A program made the position numbers and the translations under genes. This document shows, piece after piece, positions 62,753 through 64,000 of a DNA stretch of 64,000 nt. Under the pieces are notes generated by a model that saw only the letters and a list, made by a program, of their open reading frames with translations, was not told where the DNA came from and ran no database searches. The DNA is from Mycobacterium sp. GTDB taxonomy: Bacteria > Actinomycetota > Actinomycetes > Mycobacteriales > Mycobacteriaceae. Location of the stretch: positions 248,001 through 312,000 of the forward strand of contig JACPVR010000007.1 in NCBI GenBank assembly GCA_016197405.1, read 5' to 3'. Within the stretch, counting starts at the first letter, position 1, and each line of letters starts with the position of its first letter.

Positions 62753-64000
62753 TTGGCGGGTCCTTCCGCGATCCGTGGTGCCGGGTCGGTCTGGTTGATG
62801 GTGGTCATGGTGTGCCCGACAGCGGGATTGATGACCTCCAGGGCGATCTTCGGGTACACGCCGAGGACCAGCAGCAAGGCCACCAGCGGTACCACCACCG
62901 CCAGCTCGCGGGGCAGCAGGTCACGTAGCTTCTCGTTGCCCGCGGCGACCGGGCCGGTCATCATCCGCTGATACATCAGCAGGATGTAGATCGCCGAGAG
63001 CACCAGCGCAGTGGCGGCGAACACCGCGAAAACCGGGTAGCGGGTGAATGTCCCGACCAAGACCAGGAATTCACTGATGAACGGCGCCAGACCCGGCAGC
63101 GACAGGGTCGCCAGGCCGGCAACCAGGAAGGTGCCGGCCAGCACGGGGGCCACCTTCTGCACGCCGCCGTAGTCGGCGATGACCCGGGATCCTCGACGCG
63201 ACACCAGGAATCCGGCGATCAGGAACAGCGCGGCCGTCGAGATGCCGTGGTTGACCATGTAGAGCGTCGAGCCCGACTGGCCCTGACTGGTCATCACGAA
63301 GATGCCCAGGATGATGAACCCGAAGTGGCTTATCGAGGTGTAGGCGATGAGCCGCATGACATCGGTCTGTCCGATCGCCACCACGGCGCCGTAGACGATG
63401 CTGATGACGGCCAGTGCGATGACGAACGGCCGGAACAGGGTTGCGCTGTCGGGGAATAACTGCAGGCAGTACCGCAGCATGCCGAACGTGCCGACCTTGT
63501 CGACGACGGCCATCATCAGCACCGCGGTCGCCGGTGTCGCCTCCACGGCGGCGTCGGGCAGCCAGCGGTGGAACGGCCACAGCGGAGCCTTGACGGCGAA
63601 GGCGAACATGAACCCGAGGAACAGCGCGTGCATGACAGCCGGGTTGGCCGTGAGTTCGCCGTCGGCCACCGCGGCGACGATGGCGCGGAAATCGAAGGTG
63701 CCCGCTTCGAAGGCCGAGCTGCCGGCGGTCACCACGTACAACCCGACGACGGCGGCCAGCATTATCAAACCGCCGAACAGGTTGTACAGCAGGAACTTCA
63801 CCGCGGCTGCCGACCTGCCCGCACCGCCGAAACCGCCGATCAGGAAGTACATCGGGATCAGCATGGCCTCGAAGAACACATAGAACAGCAGCACGTCCAG
63901 TGCCACCAGCGAGATCAGCACCATACCTTCGACGGCAAGCGTCAGCGCCACGTACGCGTGCGCCGACCGGCCGGACAGCAGCCCGGTGTCGTCGGCGTCA
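62749..64000 (-). CDS. nuoM: NADH-quinone oxidoreductase subunit M, partial
   Basis: The C-terminal 416 codons of NuoM; the 5' part lies beyond the window edge at 64000, where the frame is still open. It shows the antiporter-type helices, with FYVFFEAMLIPMYFLIGGFGG carrying the conserved Glu, and FAVKAPLWPFHRWLPDAAVEA with the conserved Lys. It is a proton-translocating membrane subunit of complex I. The start of the full gene cannot be seen. The stop overlaps nuoN. Confidence 0.95.
   Translation of the reverse strand, partial: DADDTGLLSGRSAHAYVALTLAVEGMVLISLVALDVLLFYVFFEAMLIPMYFLIGGFGGAGRSAAAVKFLLYNLFGGLIMLAAVVGLYVVTAGSSAFEAGTFDFRAIVAAVADGELTANPAVMHALFLGFMFAFAVKAPLWPFHRWLPDAAVEATPATAVLMMAVVDKVGTFGMLRYCLQLFPDSATLFRPFVIALAVISIVYGAVVAIGQTDVMRLIAYTSISHFGFIILGIFVMTSQGQSGSTLYMVNHGISTAALFLIAGFLVSRRGSRVIADYGGVQKVAPVLAGTFLVAGLATLSLPGLAPFISEFLVLVGTFTRYPVFAVFAATALVLSAIYILLMYQRMMTGPVAAGNEKLRDLLPRELAVVVPLVALLLVLGVYPKIALEVINPAVGHTMTTINQTDPAPRIAEGPAK

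Overview
The window is high-GC chromosomal DNA from an actinobacterium of the family Mycobacteriaceae, most likely an environmental Mycolicibacterium-type species. This rests on a complete yrbE-mce operon, a DesA3-type desaturase, several F420/LLM oxidoreductases, GAF-LuxR and TetR regulators of mycobacterial style, an AccA/AccD pair and nuoM-nuoN. Protein calls come from reading translations and recalling families. No database search was possible, and no rRNA, tRNA, CRISPR array or insertion sequence was seen.

Layout. 0-3.7 kb: a TetR gene coupled to a medium-chain reductase, then an SDR/small membrane protein pair divergent from a second TetR gene, with two operator-like repeats between them. 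3.7-5.3 kb: a small membrane protein overlapping a heme-binding-like beta-rich protein. 5.5-13.6 kb (minus strand): a tightly packed accD-accA-enoyl-CoA hydratase-TIGR03084-AtuA/DUF1446-acyl-CoA dehydrogenase operon resembling acyclic terpene/branched acyl-CoA degradation. 13.7-17.1 kb: a nitronate monooxygenase-like gene and two overlapping GAF-LuxR regulators. 17.1-22.3 kb (minus): two SnoaL-like proteins, an acyl-CoA synthetase, an aldehyde dehydrogenase, a half-size LLM-like protein and a flavin reductase. 22.5-25.7 kb: an acyl-CoA-dehydrogenase-fold protein, an LLM oxidoreductase and a polytopic (possibly AveC-like) membrane protein. 25.8-36 kb: a TetR gene divergent from yrbEA-yrbEB-mceA-F. 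36-43.3 kb: an LLM oxidoreductase, a desaturase remnant, a quinone oxidoreductase, a benzoylformate-decarboxylase-like ThDP enzyme, an intact desaturase and an aldehyde dehydrogenase. 43.3-61.1 kb: mostly housekeeping or stand-alone genes (mug, MFS transporter, type II NADH dehydrogenase, diguanylate cyclase, metallopeptidase lipoprotein, methyltransferase, hydrolase, amine oxidase, kinase-like protein, TetR, alcohol dehydrogenase, thioesterase). 61.2-64 kb: the 3' end of the nuo operon, with nuoM cut by the window edge.

Most interesting reading. Five promoters between 13.6 and 26.6 kb carry a related, previously unexplained-looking cis-element: a C-tract, usually 17 nt, then CYCCC followed by GAG/TGT/CTCGGC-like blocks. 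They are the promoters of the acyl-CoA carboxylase operon, the SnoaL-FadD operon, the divergent acyl-CoA-dehydrogenase-like gene, the AveC-like/LLM operon and the mce operon. This suggests one regulon for uptake through Mce and CoA-dependent, flavin-assisted degradation of an unknown, probably branched or terpenoid lipid. The tandem GAF-LuxR proteins are natural candidate regulators. The regulator and substrate assignments are inference.
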